Origin: Streptomyces luteogriseus
GTDB lineage: Bacteria; Actinomycetota; Actinomycetes; Streptomycetales; Streptomycetaceae
Assembly: GCF_014205055.1 (NCBI RefSeq)
Contig: NZ_JACHMS010000001.1
Coordinates: 1,550,001 to 1,614,000, forward strand
Direction: 5' to 3'
DNA: 64,000 bases
Part shown: one piece after another, positions 16,419-24,767 of the stretch
How the letters are laid out: each line of letters begins with the position of its first letter
How positions within the stretch are numbered: the first letter of the stretch is position 1
Translations under genes and position numbers: made by a program
Notes under the pieces: generated by a model
What the model saw: only the letters and a program-made list of their open reading frames with translations
The model's database searches: none
What the model was told of the DNA's origin: nothing

Positions 16419-17876
16419 ATGTCGCAGCGCGTGCTCACCACCGAGTCCGGCGCCCCCGTCGCCGACAACCAGAACTCCGCCACCGCCGGTGTCGGCGGCC
16501 CGCTCCTGCTCCAGGACCAGCATCTGCTGGAGAAGCTGGCGCGCTTCAACCGTGAGCGCATCCCGGAGCGCGTGGTGCACGCCCGCGGCTCGGGCGCGTA
16601 CGGCCACTTCGAAGTGACCGACGACGTCACGGACTTCACCCACGCCGACTTCCTCGGCGCGGTCGGCAAGCGCACCGAGGTGTTCCTGCGCTTCTCGACC
16701 GTGGCCGACTCGCTCGGCGGTGCGGACGCGGTGCGCGACCCGCGCGGTTTCGCGGTGAAGTTCTACACCGAGGAGGGCAATTACGACCTCGTCGGGAACA
16801 ACACGCCGGTGTTCTTCATCAAGGACCCGATCAAGTTCCCGGACTTCATCCACTCGCAGAAGCGTGACCCGTTCACGGGTCGTCAGGAGCCGGACAACGT
16901 CTGGGACTTCTGGGCCCACTCCCCCGAGGCCACGCACCAGGTGACCTGGCTGATGGGCGACCGCGGCATCCCGGCCTCGTACCGGCACATGAACGGCTAC
17001 GGCTCGCACACCTACCAGTGGACGAACAGCCGGGGCGAGTCGTTCTTCGTCAAGTACCACTTCAAGACCAACCAGGGCGTCCGCTCCCTGAGCAGCGAGC
17101 AGGCCGCCGAGATCGCGGGCAAGGACCCGGGCTCGCACCAGACGGATCTGCTCCAGGCCATCGAGCGGGGTGTGCACCCGTCCTGGACGCTCCACGTCCA
17201 GCTGATGCCGGCGGCCGAGGCGGCGGACTACCGCTTCAACCCGTTCGACCTGACCAAGGTGTGGCCGCACCAGGACTACCCGCTCAAGCGCGTGGGCCGG
17301 CTGGTACTCGACCGCAACCCGGACAACGTCTTCGCCGAGGTCGAGCAGGCCGCGTTCTCCCCGAACAACTTCGTGCCGGGCATCGGCCCCTCCCCCGACA
17401 AGATGCTCCAGGGCCGCCTGTTCGCCTACGCGGACGCCCACCGCTACCGCCTGGGCGTCAACCACACCCTGCTGGCGGTCAACGCGCCCCGCGCCACGAC
17501 CGCGCGGAACTACGGCCGGGACGGCCTCATGGCATCCAACCCGCAGGGCCGGTACTCCAAGAACTACGAGCCGAACTCCTACGACGGCCCGGTCGAGACC
17601 GGCCGCCCGCTCGCGGCGCCACTGGCGGTGAACGGCCACACCGGCACCCACGAGGCGCCCCCGCACACCAAGGACGACGACTTCTTCCAGGCCGGCGAGC
17701 TGTTCCGGCTGATGTCCGCCGAGGAGAAGTCCCGGCTGGTCGCGAACATCGCCGGGGGCCTGTCCCAGGTCTCCCGCGACGACGTGATCGAGAAGAACCT
17801 CGCGCACTTCCACGCCGCCGACCCCGAGTACGGGCGGCGCGTGGAGGAGGCGGTCCGCGCCCTGCGCGAGGACTGA
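16419..17876 (+). CDS. Monofunctional haem catalase
   Basis: A 485-residue small-subunit catalase that dismutates hydrogen peroxide in the cytoplasm. The distal His lies in [13 protein letters not shown], the essential Asn in [12 protein letters not shown], and the proximal haem-ligand Tyr in [27 protein letters not shown] and [14 protein letters not shown] are family signatures. The size fits clade-3 catalases. It has its own promoter and operator after glxR, and a large hairpin follows. Its place among glyoxylate genes suggests that it removes peroxide made by an oxidase of the same catabolism, for example urate or glycolate oxidase. Confidence 0.95.
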   Translation: MSQRVLTTESGAPVADNQNSATAGVGGPLLLQDQHLLEKLARFNRERIPERVVHARGSGAYGHFEVTDDVTDFTHADFLGAVGKRTEVFLRFSTVADSLGGADAVRDPRGFAVKFYTEEGNYDLVGNNTPVFFIKDPIKFPDFIHSQKRDPFTGRQEPDNVWDFWAHSPEATHQVTWLMGDRGIPASYRHMNGYGSHTYQWTNSRGESFFVKYHFKTNQGVRSLSSEQAAEIAGKDPGSHQTDLLQAIERGVHPSWTLHVQLMPAAEAADYRFNPFDLTKVWPHQDYPLKRVGRLVLDRNPDNVFAEVEQAAFSPNNFVPGIGPSPDKMLQGRLFAYADAHRYRLGVNHTLLAVNAPRATTARNYGRDGLMASNPQGRYSKNYEPNSYDGPVETGRPLAAPLAVNGHTGTHEAPPHTKDDDFFQAGELFRLMSAEEKSRLVANIAGGLSQVSRDDVIEKNLAHFHAADPEYGRRVEEAVRALRED

Positions 17877-17879
17877 ACT

Positions 17880-17950
17880 CCCTGACCGTGTCCGACCGCC
17901 CGGGGCGACCCGGATGAGGGGTGGTCCCCCGGGCACGGACACGGTCAGGG
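17880..17950 (+). terminator. Large hairpin after the catalase gene
   Basis: CCCTGACCGTGTCCG (17880-17894) pairs perfectly with CGGACACGGTCAGGG (17936-17950), with an inner CCCGGGG/CCCCGGG stem. It begins three bases after the catalase stop. In the rest of the gap (17951-18185) I see nothing. Confidence 0.7.
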
Positions 17951-18185
17951 CGCGGACCGCGGCGGCTGCGAGCCAGTGCGGTGGTGAAGGGCCCGGGCCG
18001 GCTTCTCGACCTGAGGGAAGCCCGCCCGGAGCCCGTCGCACCCGCCGCGGTCCCAGCACCACCCACCCCTCCCCCCCCAGACCCCGTCCGGCGGCGCGAA
18101 CGTCCTGTCGCGCCCAGCCTCGCGCCGCCGGACGGCCAGCCGTTCCCAGGGTGCGGACCGGTCCCGTTCGCAGCAGCCTGAAGAC

Positions 18186-18422
18186 ATGGCACCTCCCACC
18201 GAGCATCCGCATGTCGTGGTCCACGCCCCCGCCCTGGACGGCTCCCGCCGGGTCACCCTGGGCGAGGAGCCGCTGGGCGTCGCCACCCACACCGACGACG
18301 TCGCCGAGATCCTGCGCCTGGCCGACCTGTATGTCACGGACGTCGCCGAGAGCGACCTCGTGGAGTGGCAGGGCGGCGGGCCGGACGACTGGCCGGGGCT
18401 GTCGGAGCACCACGAGGCGTGA
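18186..18422 (+). CDS. Small acidic protein of unknown function
   Basis: A 78-residue acidic protein: HVVVHAPALDGSRRVTLG, then GVATHTDDVAEILRLADL and LVEWQGGGPDDWPGL. No cysteines, no signal peptide, no motif that I recognise. The beta-strand opening and single helix suggest a small soluble domain. Codon use is typical of the genome and a hairpin terminator follows, which supports a real gene. Function unknown. Confidence 0.55.
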   Translation: MAPPTEHPHVVVHAPALDGSRRVTLGEEPLGVATHTDDVAEILRLADLYVTDVAESDLVEWQGGGPDDWPGLSEHHEA

Positions 18423-18479
18423 GCGCGTCTACGCCACCGGTCGTACAGCCCGTACGGAACCCTCAAGTAATCCTCTGAA

Positions 18480-18516
18480 CCCGGCCCCGGGGGCTTCAAC
18501 CGCCCCCGGGGCCGGG
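18480..18516 (+). terminator. Strong hairpin
   Basis: CCCGGCCCCGGGGGC and GCCCCCGGGGCCGGG form a perfect 15-bp stem with a 7-base loop, between the 78-residue gene and the next gene. The T-run is poor. Confidence 0.7.
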
Positions 18517-18580
18517 CACATTCTCGTCACACGGGGCCCGTCGGCACGGGGGCGGCGGGACCCGGTACGGGGGTGGAGCC

Positions 18581-19192
18581 ATGAGCGACGGTACGGCGGT
18601 CCGGCTGGAGCCGCACGAGATCGCACTGCTGGGGGGCGGTTCGCGGGCCGCCGTCACCGTCGCCGTGGTGGAGCTGTATCTGCGGGGCCAGGTGGAGGCG
18701 GGCCTGCCCGGGACGGTCCGGGCGGGTGTCGCGGACGCCGGGCGGGCGGAGCAGCCGCTCTCCCCCCTGGCGGCCGCGGTGCACGCCTGTCTGCGCACGC
18801 CCGCGACTCCGACGGCCTTGGTGAAGGATCCCGGGGTCCGCCTCGCGGTGGCCGTGATGCGCATCCCGCTCGCCGAGGCGGGCCTGCTGCGCCGTCCGCT
18901 GCTCGGCGCGACCCGCGCCGCGCGCCGCCATGTCCGGGACCTGCGGCGCGAGCACTCCCTGCCGGCGAGCAGGCACGGCCTGAGCGACAGCGAACGGCTG
19001 CTGCTGGTCGGCCTGCACGGCGAGGGGGCCCTGCGGCTGCTGGTGCCGCGTTTCGCCCTGCGGGCGGGTCTGGTCCGCCGGGCCGAGGTCGGCCGTGCGG
19101 CCCTCCTCAAGGACTCGCCGAGCGGAACGAACGGCGGTGGCGGCGCCTTCCTCTCCTGCGGTGGGGGCGGTGGAGGCGGAGGCGGCGAGTGA
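18581..19192 (+). CDS. TIGR04222-like protein with a Gly/Cys-rich tail
   Basis: A 203-residue protein. It opens LEPHEIALLGGGSRAAVTVAVVELYLRG, a winged-helix-like segment seen in proteins of the TIGR04222 type. A second helical region follows (GLSDSERLLLVGLHGEGALRLLVP), and the C-terminus is a low-complexity Gly run broken by one Cys (GGGGAFLSCGGGGGGGGGE). TIGR04222 proteins normally also have membrane segments, which I do not see here. Function unknown. A short tandem repeat lies directly downstream. Confidence 0.6.
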   Translation: MSDGTAVRLEPHEIALLGGGSRAAVTVAVVELYLRGQVEAGLPGTVRAGVADAGRAEQPLSPLAAAVHACLRTPATPTALVKDPGVRLAVAVMRIPLAEAGLLRRPLLGATRAARRHVRDLRREHSLPASRHGLSDSERLLLVGLHGEGALRLLVPRFALRAGLVRRAEVGRAALLKDSPSGTNGGGGAFLSCGGGGGGGGGE

Positions 19193-19223
19193 AGGTCCCC
19201 GGCGCCCTTCGAGGGGGCCGGGG

Positions 19224-19289
19224 ACGGGTGAGGGGCGGGAACGGGTGAGGGGCAGGAACGGGTGAGGGGCAGGAACGGGTGAGGGGCGG
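19224..19289 (+). repeat. 17-bp tandem repeat, nearly four copies
   Basis: Units of ACGGGTGAGGGGCAGGA or ACGGGTGAGGGGCGGGA at 19224, 19241, 19258 and 19275 (the last partial). Intergenic, between convergent genes, running into a hairpin. Confidence 0.85.
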
Positions 19290-19314
19290 CTCGTCCTCAC
19301 GGACGGGCCGCCCC
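19283..19314. terminator. Bidirectional hairpin between convergent genes
   Basis: GGGGCGGCTCGTCC and GGACGGGCCGCCCC pair over 14 bases with one T/G mismatch and a TCAC loop. It probably terminates gcl from the right and the 18581-19192 gene from the left. Confidence 0.7.
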
Positions 19315-19330
19315 TTCTGCCGCGCGGGTC

Positions 19331-21115
19331 TCAGACCTTCAGCGGTTTGATCGACGTCGGCGCATGGCCCGGCTCCGTGGCGATCTCCTCGAACTCCACG
19401 ACGTTGCCGATGTCGTTGGTCGTCGACATGGAGATGTTGGTGACGCGCTCCAGGATCGCCTCGACGACGACCGGGACCCGGTGCTCCGCGGCCAGCTTCT
19501 TGGCCTGCTCGAAGGCGTCTCCCAGCCCGGCGGGGTCGGTGACGCGGATCGCCTTGCAGCCGAGGCCCTCGGCGACCTTGACGTGGTCGACGCCGTAGAC
19601 GCCGAGCTCCGGGGAGTTGAGGTTCTCAAACTCCAGGTTGACCTGGAAGTCGATCTCGAACGCCCGCTGCGCCTGCCGGATCAGGCCCAGGTAGGAGTTG
19701 TTCACCAGGACGTGGACGTAGGGGATCCGGTGCTGCGCGCCGACCGCGAGTTCCTCCAGCATGAACTGGAAGTCGTAGTCGCCGGAGAGCGCGACGACGG
19801 AGGCCTCCGGGTCGGCCTTGGCGACACCGAGCGCGGCCGGGATGGTCCAGCCGAGCGGGCCGGCCTGGCCGCAGTTGATCCAGTGCCGGGGCCGGTAGAC
19901 GTGCAGCATCTGGGCGCCGGCGATCTGCGAGAGGCCGATGGTGGAGACGTACCGGGTCTCCGGGCCGAAGGCCTTGTTCATCTCCTCGTAGACGCGCTGC
20001 GGCTTGATAGGGATGTCGTCGAAGTGTGTACGGCGCTGGAGGGTCGCCTTGCGCTCCTGCGCGGCCGCGGCCCACTCGGAGCGGTTGGGCAGCCTGCCGG
20101 CCGTCTTCAGCTCGCGGGCGATCTCGACGAACAGTTCCAGGGCGGACCTGGCGTCGGAGGCGATGCCGTAGTCCGGGGCGAAGATCCTGCCGATCTGGGT
20201 GGGCTCGATGTCGACGTGGACGAACGTCCGCCCGGCGGTGTAGACGTCGAGCTTGCCGGTGTGGCGGTTGGCCCAGCGGTTGCCGATGCCGAGGACGAAG
20301 TCGGACTCGAGGAAGGTCGCGTTGCCGTAGCGGTGCGAGGTCTGCAGGCCCACCATGCCGGCGTTCAGCTCGTGGTGGTCGGGCAGCAGGCCCCAGCCCA
20401 TCAGGGTCGGCACCACCGGAGTGCCCGTCAGTTCTGCGAACTCGACGAGGAGTTCGGCGGCGTCGGCGTTGATGATGCCGCCGCCCGCGACGATCAGCGG
20501 CCGCTCGGACGCGTTCAGCATCCCGATGGCCTTCTCGATCTGGGCGCGCGACGCGGCGGGCTTGTAGACCGGGAGGGGTTCGTAGGTCTCCGGGTCGAAC
20601 TCGATCTCCGTCAGCTGCACGTCGATCGGCAGGTCGATGAGGACCGGGCCGGGGCGGCCGGAGCGCATCAGGTGGAAGGCCTGCTGGAAGACGCCCGGGA
20701 CCTGCGCGGCCTCCAGCACCGTGACGGCCATTTTCGTGACCGGCTTGGCGATGGAGGCGATGTCGACGGCCTGGAAGTCCTCCTTGTGGATCACGGCGGT
20801 CGGGGCCTGGCCCGTGATGCACAGGATCGGGATGGAGTCACCGATCGCGGAGTACAGGCCCGTGATCATGTCGGTGCCGGCCGGGCCCGAGGTGCCGATG
20901 CAGACCCCGATGTTGCCCGGGTGGGTGCGGGTGTAGCCCTCGGCCATGTGCGAGGCGCCCTCGACGTGCCGGGCGAGGGTGTGGGCGATACCGCCGGAGG
21001 CCTTGAGCGCCGCGTAGAACGGGTTGATCGCCGCGCCGGGGACACCGAACGCGTCGGCGACGCCCTCACGCTTGAGGATCTCAACTGCCGCGCGGGCAGC
21101 GGTCATTCGAGCCAT
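19331..21115 (-). CDS. gcl: Glyoxylate carboligase
   Basis: A 594-residue thiamine-diphosphate enzyme that condenses two glyoxylates to tartronate semialdehyde, releasing CO2. It has the three acetolactate-synthase-like domains: [23 protein letters not shown] at the N-terminus, the central [17 protein letters not shown] region, and the diphosphate-binding motif [20 protein letters not shown] to [12 protein letters not shown]. Length matches E. coli Gcl (593). The Val in GVPGAAINP where most family members have Glu is a hallmark of Gcl. ATG at 21115 follows an AGGAGA site. The operator TTCCGTATTGCGGAA lies upstream, linking it to hyi-glxR across the strand. Confidence 0.95.
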   Translation of the reverse strand: MARMTAARAAVEILKREGVADAFGVPGAAINPFYAALKASGGIAHTLARHVEGASHMAEGYTRTHPGNIGVCIGTSGPAGTDMITGLYSAIGDSIPILCITGQAPTAVIHKEDFQAVDIASIAKPVTKMAVTVLEAAQVPGVFQQAFHLMRSGRPGPVLIDLPIDVQLTEIEFDPETYEPLPVYKPAASRAQIEKAIGMLNASERPLIVAGGGIINADAAELLVEFAELTGTPVVPTLMGWGLLPDHHELNAGMVGLQTSHRYGNATFLESDFVLGIGNRWANRHTGKLDVYTAGRTFVHVDIEPTQIGRIFAPDYGIASDARSALELFVEIARELKTAGRLPNRSEWAAAAQERKATLQRRTHFDDIPIKPQRVYEEMNKAFGPETRYVSTIGLSQIAGAQMLHVYRPRHWINCGQAGPLGWTIPAALGVAKADPEASVVALSGDYDFQFMLEELAVGAQHRIPYVHVLVNNSYLGLIRQAQRAFEIDFQVNLEFENLNSPELGVYGVDHVKVAEGLGCKAIRVTDPAGLGDAFEQAKKLAAEHRVPVVVEAILERVTNISMSTTNDIGNVVEFEEIATEPGHAPTSIKPLKV

Positions 21116-21173
21116 CGAGTTCTCCTGCTTCGGCTGTCGGATTCGCACTCCCGTCGCGCCCCGCGGTGAGCTC

Positions 21174-21188
21174 TTCCGTATTGCGGAA
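21174..21188 (-). promoter_or_regulatory. Putative operator upstream of gcl
   Basis: TTCCGTATTGCGGAA is a perfect 5-5-5 inverted repeat (TTCCG / CGGAA). It overlaps a second imperfect repeat GGAAATTGTTTTC. The surrounding bases are AT-rich, as expected for a promoter. It is shared with hyi (12 of 15 bases). Confidence 0.55.
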
Positions 21189-21324
21189 ATTGTTTTCTAC
21201 GATCTGGAATGAATGTATGCGGGGCGGGTGAAGGGCGTCAAGAGACGGCAAGCGCCGGACAGGGCGGGGCCCGAGGGAGCACGATGGGCTCCTCGTCCCG
21301 ATGCGACACGGTTCTGGAGTGGCC

Positions 21325-22164
21325 ATGGCCGAGACCGTTCCGGTGCGCTGCCCGGCCTGCCGCCGCGAGCACCGCTACACGGCGCCGGCGTACCCCTGCG
21401 TGTGCGGCGCGCCCGTCGCCCCGCGCCTGGACCGCGACGGCCCGGCGACGCCCGTGTCGCAGCGGGTCTGGCAGGACGACTGGGTGACGGTGCGGTGCGG
21501 CTCCTGCGGTCGGCACGGTGAGTGGCCGCGCCCGGAGGTGGGGTGTGCGTGCGGGGTGGTGCTGCGGGTGGCGGTGGTGGAGGGACGGGGTTCGACGGCG
21601 CGGGCCGCGGCGGGTGACGGGAGCGGAACGGCAGCCGCCCAGGGCCCGGAGACCGACCAGGACGGAACGGCGGCCGACCAGGACAACCAGCAGGGCTCGC
21701 CCCACCGGCCCGACCAGCCCGACCGTCCGCGAGATGCCGCGACGGTCGCCGCCGAGGCGCGTCCCGCCCGGCCCCCCTTCCCCTCCGTCACGATCCGTAC
21801 CGCGCGCGATGCCGTCACGGCCACTGCCCTGTATCTGCGCTGGCTCGGCTACCGGGGCGTTCGCAGGGCGGACCAGCGTCCGCCCTGCGGCATCGGTCTG
21901 GCCGCCCGCGGTGTCGTCGCCCAGGTGGACCCGGCCGCACACCCGGCGACCCTGCGGGACGTGGAGTGCCTGTGGCTGACGGCCATGACGGAGTCCGCGG
22001 ACTGCCTCTACTTCTCGCTCGCCGGGTACGCCGACGACGCCCGCGCCCGCGCCGACTCCCTCGGCGTCCCGCTGTTCGTCCTGGACCTCACCGGCACCCC
22101 GAGGCCGGTGAACGCCCCGGCCGAGACGCTGGCGGCCACCGGCGCCGGGCAGCGGACACCCTGA
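21325..22164 (+). CDS. Zinc-ribbon protein of unknown function
   Basis: A 279-residue protein. Four or more Cys pairs in the first 85 residues (VRCPACRREH, PCVCGAP, VRCGSCGRHG, GCACGVV) make two zinc ribbons. A charged linker follows and then a C-terminal domain (AVTATALYLRWLGYRGVRR, and CLWLTAMTESADCLYFSLAGYADDARARADSLGVPLFVLDL) with an alternating strand-helix layout recalling restriction-endonuclease-like folds, though no catalytic motif is clear. ATG at 21325 follows CTGGAG. Function unknown. Confidence 0.65.
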   Translation: MAETVPVRCPACRREHRYTAPAYPCVCGAPVAPRLDRDGPATPVSQRVWQDDWVTVRCGSCGRHGEWPRPEVGCACGVVLRVAVVEGRGSTARAAAGDGSGTAAAQGPETDQDGTAADQDNQQGSPHRPDQPDRPRDAATVAAEARPARPPFPSVTIRTARDAVTATALYLRWLGYRGVRRADQRPPCGIGLAARGVVAQVDPAAHPATLRDVECLWLTAMTESADCLYFSLAGYADDARARADSLGVPLFVLDLTGTPRPVNAPAETLAATGAGQRTP

Positions 22165-22211
22165 CCCCGGACGCCCGGACCCCAGGCTCCACGGCCCCGC
22201 ATACTCACCGC

Positions 22212-22718
22212 ATGCGCATCCGCCTCGCCACCCGAGCCGAACTCCCGGCCCTCCAGGACATCGAACGGGCCGCCGGAGCCCCCTTCCGCGACCTCGGCAT
22301 GCCGGAGATCGCGGACGACGAACCGCCCGCGCTCGACATGCTGGAGCGCTACCGCCGGGTGGGCCACTGCTGGGTCGCGGCGGACGAGGAGGCCCAGCCG
22401 GCCGCCTACCTCCTCGCCGAAGCCGTGGACGGCGCCCTGCACATCGAGCAGGTCTCGGTCCACCCGCGCGCGGCACGCCGGGGCGTGGGCCGCGCCCTCC
22501 TGGCCCACGCCGCCGACCGCGCCCGCGAGGAAGGCCTGACGGCCCTGACGCTGACCACCTTCACGGAGGTCCCCTGGAACGCCCCGTACTACGCCCGCCT
22601 CGGCTTCCGGCCCCTCCCCGAGGCGGACCTCACGCCCGGCCTGCGCGAGATCCGCGCGACGGAGGCCGGGCACGGCCTGGACCGCTGGCCGCGGGTGTGC
22701 ATGCGAAAGCCGCTGTGA
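22212..22718 (+). CDS. GNAT family N-acetyltransferase
   Basis: A 168-residue acetyl-CoA-dependent transferase. It opens MRIRLATRAELPALQDIERAAG, has the acetyl-CoA loop VHPRAARRGVGRALLAHA (the R/Q-x-x-G-x-G/A motif), and the closing YYARLGFRPL. Substrate unknown. The start at 22212 is the first in-frame ATG that begins this domain. It stands just upstream of a second, unrelated GNAT gene. Confidence 0.85.
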   Translation: MRIRLATRAELPALQDIERAAGAPFRDLGMPEIADDEPPALDMLERYRRVGHCWVAADEEAQPAAYLLAEAVDGALHIEQVSVHPRAARRGVGRALLAHAADRAREEGLTALTLTTFTEVPWNAPYYARLGFRPLPEADLTPGLREIRATEAGHGLDRWPRVCMRKPL

Positions 22719-22740
22719 ACGGGCTTCCGCCGCTGCGACG

Positions 22741-23283
22741 ATGCACTCCATGGACACCACAGACCCCGCCGCGCTCACGCTGCGCCGAGCCGGGCCGGCC
22801 GACTGGACCGCACTGGCCGGGACGGACCCGCTCGCGGCATCCGGGGACGAGGCACGACGAGCGAGTATCCGCCGCTGGTGCGAGGCAGGCCTCGTCACGC
22901 TGGCAGCGACCGCCCGCGGCCCCGTGGGCTACGCCGTACTGGAATACACCTTCTTCGAGCAGGGCTTCCTCACCCTGCTGAGCGTCGCACCCGACGCCCG
23001 GCGGCAAGGGGTGGCCACCCGGCTCCTCACCGGCGTCGAGGCCGGGTGCGCCACCCCCAAGCTGTTCACCTCGACCAACGTCTCCAACCAGCCCATGCAG
23101 CGACTGCTTCTGAAAGCGGGCTGGCAACCGGCGGGCCTGGTGCACGGGCTGGACGAAGGCGATCCCGAACTCTTCTACCTCTGCCCGTCCGCGAACCTCT
23201 CCCGCAGCTCCACCTTGCGCACCTTCCCGGACACCGTCATCGGGAAGGAGTCGAGGATCCGTACCCGGCTCGGGACCTTGTAG
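22741..23283 (+). CDS. GNAT family N-acetyltransferase overlapping the convergent gene
   Basis: A 180-residue transferase. LTLRRAGPADWTALAG opens it, LLSVAPDARRQGVATRLLTGVE is the acetyl-CoA motif, and STNVSNQPMQRLLLKAGWQPAG is the GNAT C-terminal part. The family's normal end falls near ELFYLCPS; the last 29 or so residues are read from the antisense of the convergent acyl-CoA synthetase gene, with a 109-base overlap. This looks like loss of the original stop. ATG at 22750 is an alternative start. Confidence 0.8.
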   Translation: MHSMDTTDPAALTLRRAGPADWTALAGTDPLAASGDEARRASIRRWCEAGLVTLAATARGPVGYAVLEYTFFEQGFLTLLSVAPDARRQGVATRLLTGVEAGCATPKLFTSTNVSNQPMQRLLLKAGWQPAGLVHGLDEGDPELFYLCPSANLSRSSTLRTFPDTVIGKESRIRTRLGTL

Positions 23284-24767
23284 TGCGCCAACCGCCCCTC
23301 GCAGAAGGCCCGGACCTCCTCCAGCGTCGGCGGATCGGCCGGGTCGCGGGCGATGACGCAGGCCAGAACCTCCTCGCCGTAGCGCTCGTGCGGGACGCCG
23401 ACCACCTGGACGTCCTGGATCTTGGGAAGTCCGTAGAGGAACTCCTCGATCTCGCGGGGGTAGATGTTCTCCCCGCCCCGGATGATCATGTCCTTGATGC
23501 GGCCGACGATCTCCACGTAGCCGTCCTCGCGCATCACGGCGAGGTCGCCCGTGTGCATCCAGCGGCCTGCGTCGACGGCCTCGGCGGTCTTCTCCGGCTC
23601 GTTCCAGTAGCCGAGCATCACGCCGTAGCCGCGGGTGCACAACTCGCCTGCCGTGCCACGCGGTCGGGTGACTCCCGTCGCCGGGTCGACGACCTTGACC
23701 TCGATGTGCGGCAGGACCCGGCCGACCGTGCCGGTGCGGTGCTCCAGGTCGTCGTCCCTGCGGGTCTGGAGGGACACCGGGGACGTCTCGGTCATGCCGT
23801 AGCAGATGGAGACCTCCGCCATGTGCATCTCGGCGACCACCCGCTTCATCACCTCCACCAGGCAGGGCGAGCCCGCCATGATGCCGGTGCGCAGGGAGGA
23901 GAGGTCGTAGGAGGCGAAGTCGGGGAGGTTCAGCTCCGCGATGAACATGGTCGGGACGCCGTAGAGCGAGGTGCAGCGCTCCTGCTGGACCGCTTCCAGG
24001 GTCGCCTTCGGATCGAAGGACGGGGCGGGGATGACCATGCAGGCGCCGTGCGAGGTGGCGGCCAGATTCCCCATGACCATGCCGAAACAATGATAAAAGG
24101 GGACGGGAATGCAGATTCTGTCCCGCTCGGTGTAGGCGATCGACTCACCCACGAAATAGCCGTTGTTGAGGATGTTGTGGTGGGAGAGGGTCGCGCCCTT
24201 CGGGAAGCCGGTCGTGCCCGACGTGTACTGGATGTTGATCGGGTCGTCGCAGGAGAGTTCCTCGTACACGGCGTCGGCGGTCGCCCGGCCGAGCAGCGCC
24301 TCCCACCCCGGGTCGCCGAAGTAGACCACCTCCCGCAACTCCGGTACGCGGCCGCGTACTTGCTCGACCATCGCCCGGTAGTCGCTCGTCTTGTGGCTGA
24401 GGGAGGCGAACAGCAGGGACACGCCGGCCTGCTTCAGGACGTACTCCACCTCGTGGGTGCGGTACGCCGGATTGATGTTCACCATGATCGCGCCGATGCG
24501 GGCGGTGGCGTACTGGACGAGCACCCACTCGGGGCAGTTGACGGCCCAGATGCCCACCCGGTCGCCCTTGGCGACGCCGGAGGCGTGCAGGGCGGAGGCG
24601 AGTTCGCCGACCGCCGCGCCGAACTCGGCGTACGTCCAGCGCCGTCCGGACGGCACGTCGACCAGGGCCTCGCGCTCCGGCCATGTGGCGACGGCCCGGT
24701 CCAGGTCGGCCCCGATGGTGTCGCCGAGCAGCGCCGTCGCGCCGGTGCCGTGGCTGTAGGAGTTCAC
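23175..24767 (-). CDS. Long-chain-type acyl-CoA synthetase (AMP-binding)
   Basis: A 530-residue member of the adenylate-forming family. The P-loop-like motif is IQYTSGTTGFPKGATLSH, then CYGMTETSPVS and the hinge GDLAVMREDGYVEIVGRIKDMIIRGGENIYP; the acyl-adenylate Lys is in SGKVRKVELRE. It activates a fatty acid to acyl-CoA with ATP. GTG at 24767 overlaps the stop of the upstream synthetase gene, so the pair is translated together. Import of lipids by the mce operon would supply such an enzyme, but the distance makes this only a suggestion. Confidence 0.88.
   Translation of the reverse strand: MNSYSHGTGATALLGDTIGADLDRAVATWPEREALVDVPSGRRWTYAEFGAAVGELASALHASGVAKGDRVGIWAVNCPEWVLVQYATARIGAIMVNINPAYRTHEVEYVLKQAGVSLLFASLSHKTSDYRAMVEQVRGRVPELREVVYFGDPGWEALLGRATADAVYEELSCDDPINIQYTSGTTGFPKGATLSHHNILNNGYFVGESIAYTERDRICIPVPFYHCFGMVMGNLAATSHGACMVIPAPSFDPKATLEAVQQERCTSLYGVPTMFIAELNLPDFASYDLSSLRTGIMAGSPCLVEVMKRVVAEMHMAEVSICYGMTETSPVSLQTRRDDDLEHRTGTVGRVLPHIEVKVVDPATGVTRPRGTAGELCTRGYGVMLGYWNEPEKTAEAVDAGRWMHTGDLAVMREDGYVEIVGRIKDMIIRGGENIYPREIEEFLYGLPKIQDVQVVGVPHERYGEEVLACVIARDPADPPTLEEVRAFCEGRLAHYKVPSRVRILDSFPMTVSGKVRKVELRERFADGQR

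Noticed and set aside
19224..19289. Possible CRISPR array
   Set aside because: The units abut with no spacers; it is a simple tandem repeat.
19364..21169. A 601-codon open frame antisense to gcl
   Set aside because: It is a shadow of the gcl gene; high-GC codon use leaves antisense frames open. Its translation has no family pattern.
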